Origin: an uncultured Bradyrhizobium sp. | GTDB lineage: Bacteria; Pseudomonadota; Alphaproteobacteria; Rhizobiales; Xanthobacteraceae | Assembly: GCF_936928535.1 (NCBI RefSeq) | Contig: NZ_CAKZHY010000125.1 | Location: 1-64,000 of the forward strand | DNA: 64,000 nucleotides | Direction: 5' to 3' | In this document: in pieces, positions 61,259-64,000 of the stretch | Layout: each line of letters starts with the position of its first letter | Position numbering within the stretch: position 1 is the first letter of the stretch | Notes under the pieces: model-generated | The model's database searches: none | Told to the model about the DNA's origin: nothing | Seen by the model: only the letters and a program-made list of their open reading frames with translations | Made by a program: the position numbers and the translations under genes

Positions 61259-62185
61259 CTACGAATTCCTTCTCGTCGCATTCGTCGCAATCGCGGCCGC
61301 CGCGGTCCGGTTCTCGACGCCGAGCTTGGCGTAGATCTGCTCCAGATGCTTGTCGACGGTGCGGGGGCTGAGGCCCAGGATCTGCGCGATGTCGCGGTTG
61401 GTCTTGCCCTTGCTGAGCCAGGCCAGCACCTCGCCCTCGCGCGTGGTGAGGCCGAGCTCGCTCGTAAACTCCGGCGGCAGCGCGGTGCCGGCTTCCTTCG
61501 ACAACCGCAACAGAAACTCGTTCGGCGCGGTTTCGCCCATGTAGTAGAAGCGGAGCTTCGGATTGTCGGGCAGGGACGCCGCTTGCGCCTTCGCGCTGCC
61601 CTTGCTCTTCGCCTGCTCCAGCCATTGCAGCAGCGACGGCGGCAGGACGAAGTCGTCGGCCTGTGCGCCATGGTGATCGGCCAGCAGCTTTTGCGCCTGC
61701 GGCGTCGCCCAGAGGATATGGCCTTGGCGGTTGACCGCGAACAGGAAGCGGCCGGAGACATCGAGCGCTGCGCGTGCGCTCTGCGTCAGTCGGGCGTTGC
61801 CGAGATGGACGCGGATCCGGGCCAGCATCTCCTCGATCACGATCGGCTTCGTCACGTAGTCGACGCCGCCGGCTTCGAGGCCGCGCACGATGTGTTCGGT
61901 CTCGGCAAGGCCGGTCATGAAGATCACAGGGACATTGGCGAGGCCCGCGTCGCGCTTGAGTCGTCGGCAGGTCTCGAAGCCGTCCATTCCGGGCATCACC
62001 GCATCGAGCAGCACGATGTCGGGCGTGATCTGGTCGACGATGCGCATCGCGCTGGCGCCGTCCAGCGCCACCATCACGGTCATCCCGGCGCCGTCGAGCG
62101 CGTCGGTCAGCAGCCGCAGCGTCTCCGGCGAGTCGTCGACAACGAGCGCGACGTCGCGCTTTTTCGGCTCAATGCTCATAAGCAT
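61259..62185 (-). CDS. LuxR-type response regulator (REC - PAS-like - HTH)
   Basis: The 308-residue protein has an N-terminal receiver domain with phospho-acceptor Asp61 (VLLDAVMPGMDG), acidic pocket Asp17-Asp18 and Lys in VTKPI. A PAS-like central region (VSGRFLFAVNRQGHILWATP) follows, and a C-terminal LuxR helix-turn-helix (LTTREGEVLAWLSKGKTNRDIAQILGLSPRTVDKHLEQIYAKLGV). It overlaps the 3' end of the histidine kinase gene by 17 bp, so the two are made together as a pair. Output targets are unknown. It is the last gene of the pair. Confidence 0.92.
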   Translation of the reverse strand: MLMSIEPKKRDVALVVDDSPETLRLLTDALDGAGMTVMVALDGASAMRIVDQITPDIVLLDAVMPGMDGFETCRRLKRDAGLANVPVIFMTGLAETEHIVRGLEAGGVDYVTKPIVIEEMLARIRVHLGNARLTQSARAALDVSGRFLFAVNRQGHILWATPQAQKLLADHHGAQADDFVLPPSLLQWLEQAKSKGSAKAQAASLPDNPKLRFYYMGETAPNEFLLRLSKEAGTALPPEFTSELGLTTREGEVLAWLSKGKTNRDIAQILGLSPRTVDKHLEQIYAKLGVENRTAAAAIATNATRRNS

Positions 62186-64000
62186 GCAATGTTTTCAATG
62201 TTGTCATGTATTGATCGAGATCGAAGCGATCGACCAGCGATCGCATTTCGGCGACGAAGTCGGCATGTTCCGGATGCTCGCTGCCGATCTCGTCGAGCTT
62301 TAACTGGATGGCTTTGACATAACCGATCTGGCCGAGCCCGATCAGCGCCTCGATGTGCCTGGTTGGCGGCCGCGAGCCGCTCTCCGGCCTCCACAGCGGC
62401 ACTGCTATTTCGTCGGAGCCATATTGCCATTCGATCTTGAGCAATTGCCTGATGGTCTCCAGCAATCGCGGGATGTCGATCGGCTTCATGAGATAACCGT
62501 CGTGGAACGGCTGTGCGAGCGGAGCGCCGTGCGCCTCCAGAGCGCTCGCCGATACCATCAGGATGCGGGCCTGATGATGGCCATCGGCGCGCAGCTGTTC
62601 CGCGACGGTCCAGCCGTCCATGCCCGGCATCGAGATATCGAGCAGGAACAGATCGGGCCGGCAGTGCTGCGCCAGCGCCAGACAGCCCGGGCCGTCGGTC
62701 GCGCTCAGCAGGATGAAGCCGAGCGGCGTCAGCACTTCGCGCAAAAGGTCGCGATGAACAGGGTCGTCGTCGGTGATGAGGATCGTTTTGCGTGCGCCGT
62801 GATAGCCGGAGACCGGCGCCTCCACCGGTGCGGTGCGTCTGGGATTTGTCACTTCCGACAGCAGCATCTTCACCTTGAAGGTGCTACCGCGCCCGACCGT
62901 GCTGGCGACCTTGATATCGCCGCCCATCACGCCGGCGAGCAGGCGGCTGATGGTGAGGCCCAGCCCCGTGCCCGTCTGAGGTTGCGAAACGCCGAGCGCA
63001 CCGCGCTCGAACGGCGCAAAGATGCGTTCGAGATCGTCGCCCTGGATGCCGGGACCGGTGTCGATCACCTCGAACTCGGCGACCGGGCTGCGGTAATGCA
63101 CGACGAACTGCACGCTGCCGGTCTGGGTGAACTTGATGGCGTTGGAGAGCAGGTTGATCAACACCTGCCGCAGGCGCTTCTCGTCGGCATAGACCACCGT
63201 CGGCAAGGTCGCGGGACGCCGGAACACGAAATCGATGCCCTTGGCGCTGGCCTGGAGGCGGAACATGCCGACGAGCTGATCGAGGAACTCGCTCAATCGC
63301 ACCTCGTCGCGGGAGAGGTAAAGCCTGCCGGCCTCGATCTTGGAAATGTCCAGAATGCCGTCGATCAGGCCGGAAAGGTGGTCGGCGCTGCGGCGGACGA
63401 CGCGGACCTGGTCGCGCGGCTTGGTGTTGAGCGTCGAATCCTGCTCCAGCAGCTGGGCATAGCCGCTGATCGCATTTAGCGGCGAGCGCAGCTCGTGGCT
63501 CAATCCCACCACATAGCGGCTCTTGGCGAGGTTGGCGGATTCGGCGACCTCCTTGGCGCGCTGCAGCTCGGCGTCGGTGCGCTTGTGCGCGTCGATCTCC
63601 TGGATCAGCAGCGCGGTCTGCCGCCGTGTTTCGGCCTCCGCGGCGCGGCGGCTCTGCTGCGCCAGCACGAACAGCCAGGCAACCACGCCGATGATGATGC
63701 TGAGCGAGAAGAACACCTTCCACAGCACGTTGGAAACGAGCCCGTTCTCGCCATGCACGCTTGCGGAGGTCTGCAGATAGATCAGCCCGAGCACCAGTGC
63801 GACGAGGCCGGCGGAGACCACGAACACGCCGATATAGTGCCCGAACTGCGAATTGATGCGCTGATAGATCGGCTGCGGCAGGATCTTGCTGAGCGCCTCG
63901 GAGAACTGCACCTGCGCGCGCCCATGCGGCTTGCAGAGATCGTGGCAGCGGGCATCGAGCGAGCAGCACAGCGAGCAGATCGGGCCGGCATAGGCAGGGC
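62169..64000 (-). CDS. Hybrid sensor histidine kinase (partial; N-terminus outside window)
   Basis: The frame is open to the right edge of the window, so the gene starts beyond it. The visible 610 codons hold a Cys-rich stretch (ICSLCCSLDARCHDLCKP) at about 63920-63985, two membrane segments (near 63760-63840 and 63650-63730) and a coiled linker. A histidine kinase core follows with H-box (SHELRSPLN), N-box (LINLLSNAIKFTQ) and G-boxes (DTGPGIQ; GTGLGLTIS), and a C-terminal receiver (LITDDDPVH; LLDISMPGMDG). The tail resembles an Hpt-like region. It is coupled to the response regulator by overlap. A GTG at 63911 would give a shorter product, but the open frame and the Cys cluster upstream argue against it. 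Confidence 0.85.
   Translation of the reverse strand, partial: PAYAGPICSLCCSLDARCHDLCKPHGRAQVQFSEALSKILPQPIYQRINSQFGHYIGVFVVSAGLVALVLGLIYLQTSASVHGENGLVSNVLWKVFFSLSIIIGVVAWLFVLAQQSRRAAEAETRRQTALLIQEIDAHKRTDAELQRAKEVAESANLAKSRYVVGLSHELRSPLNAISGYAQLLEQDSTLNTKPRDQVRVVRRSADHLSGLIDGILDISKIEAGRLYLSRDEVRLSEFLDQLVGMFRLQASAKGIDFVFRRPATLPTVVYADEKRLRQVLINLLSNAIKFTQTGSVQFVVHYRSPVAEFEVIDTGPGIQGDDLERIFAPFERGALGVSQPQTGTGLGLTISRLLAGVMGGDIKVASTVGRGSTFKVKMLLSEVTNPRRTAPVEAPVSGYHGARKTILITDDDPVHRDLLREVLTPLGFILLSATDGPGCLALAQHCRPDLFLLDISMPGMDGWTVAEQLRADGHHQARILMVSASALEAHGAPLAQPFHDGYLMKPIDIPRLLETIRQLLKIEWQYGSDEIAVPLWRPESGSRPPTRHIEALIGLGQIGYVKAIQLKLDEIGSEHPEHADFVAEMRSLVDRFDLDQYMTTLKTLHAYEH

Overview
The window is a 64 kb piece of an alphaproteobacterial chromosome with high G+C and strong GC3 codon bias. 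Gene content points to Bradyrhizobium or a very close relative. The strongest clue is a cluster at 51.8-55.6 kb that encodes an amino acid:[carrier protein] ligase, its carrier protein, an acyl-CoA dehydrogenase-like enzyme and an acyltransferase-like protein. The ligase's zinc-ligand positions (Cys131, Glu176, Cys279) match those I recall for Bll0957 of B. japonicum. Several intergenic inverted-repeat families fit the same group. I see no rRNA, tRNA, CRISPR array, IS element or prophage. This is core chromosome sprinkled with non-coding dispersed repeats.

Layout. 0-3.4 kb: an ABC-2 permease, an intracellular PHB depolymerase (phaZ) and a YgjP-like zinc metalloprotease. 3.5-9.7 kb: a PBP1A-type peptidoglycan synthase, a DUF1330 protein, two tandem paralogous branched-chain-amino-acid-type binding proteins and a DUF1304 protein. 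9.8-16.8 kb: an O6-alkylguanine methyltransferase, glnD, a sulfonate/nitrate-type ABC remnant in which the binding protein is fused in frame to the tail of its permease, the matching ATPase, an OsmC protein and a membrane protein. 17-21.6 kb: a cytoplasmic chemoreceptor with three near-identical PAS repeats, then mutS. 21.9-25.6 kb: aromatic catabolism (pcaF-type thiolase, an intradiol dioxygenase of the hydroxyquinol/catechol type, pcaHG). 25.8-28.6 kb: a transmembrane chemoreceptor and an APH-type kinase. 28.8-35.0 kb: a marR-emrA-emrB efflux operon divergent from zur-eamA-ispG. 35-40.5 kb: a TauD-type dioxygenase coupled to an amidase, a CPA1 antiporter, a class A beta-lactamase, an NTF2-like protein and a GFA-fold protein. 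40.6-46.7 kb: a secreted caspase-like protein, a DUF1345 protein, ispA, mtgA, rpmF and two unknowns. 46.9-51.6 kb: two large c-di-GMP proteins. 51.8-55.6 kb: the carrier-protein aminoacylation cluster. 55.8-64 kb: mtnP-mtnA, a HAD phosphatase, a chymotrypsin-fold protease, a Baeyer-Villiger-type monooxygenase, and an overlapping response regulator/hybrid histidine kinase pair that runs off the right edge.

Functional themes are cell-wall synthesis (PBP1A, MtgA, amidase), beta-lactam and drug defence (class A enzyme, EmrAB), nitrogen signalling (GlnD), aromatic-acid use (pcaF, intradiol dioxygenase, pcaHG), storage polymer turnover (PhaZ), and signal transduction (two chemoreceptors, two c-di-GMP proteins, one two-component pair). 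The least understood unit is the carrier-protein aminoacylation cluster: an aaRS-derived enzyme loads an amino acid onto a carrier protein, and two neighbouring enzymes look suited to oxidise and transfer it. The final product and its use are not known to me.
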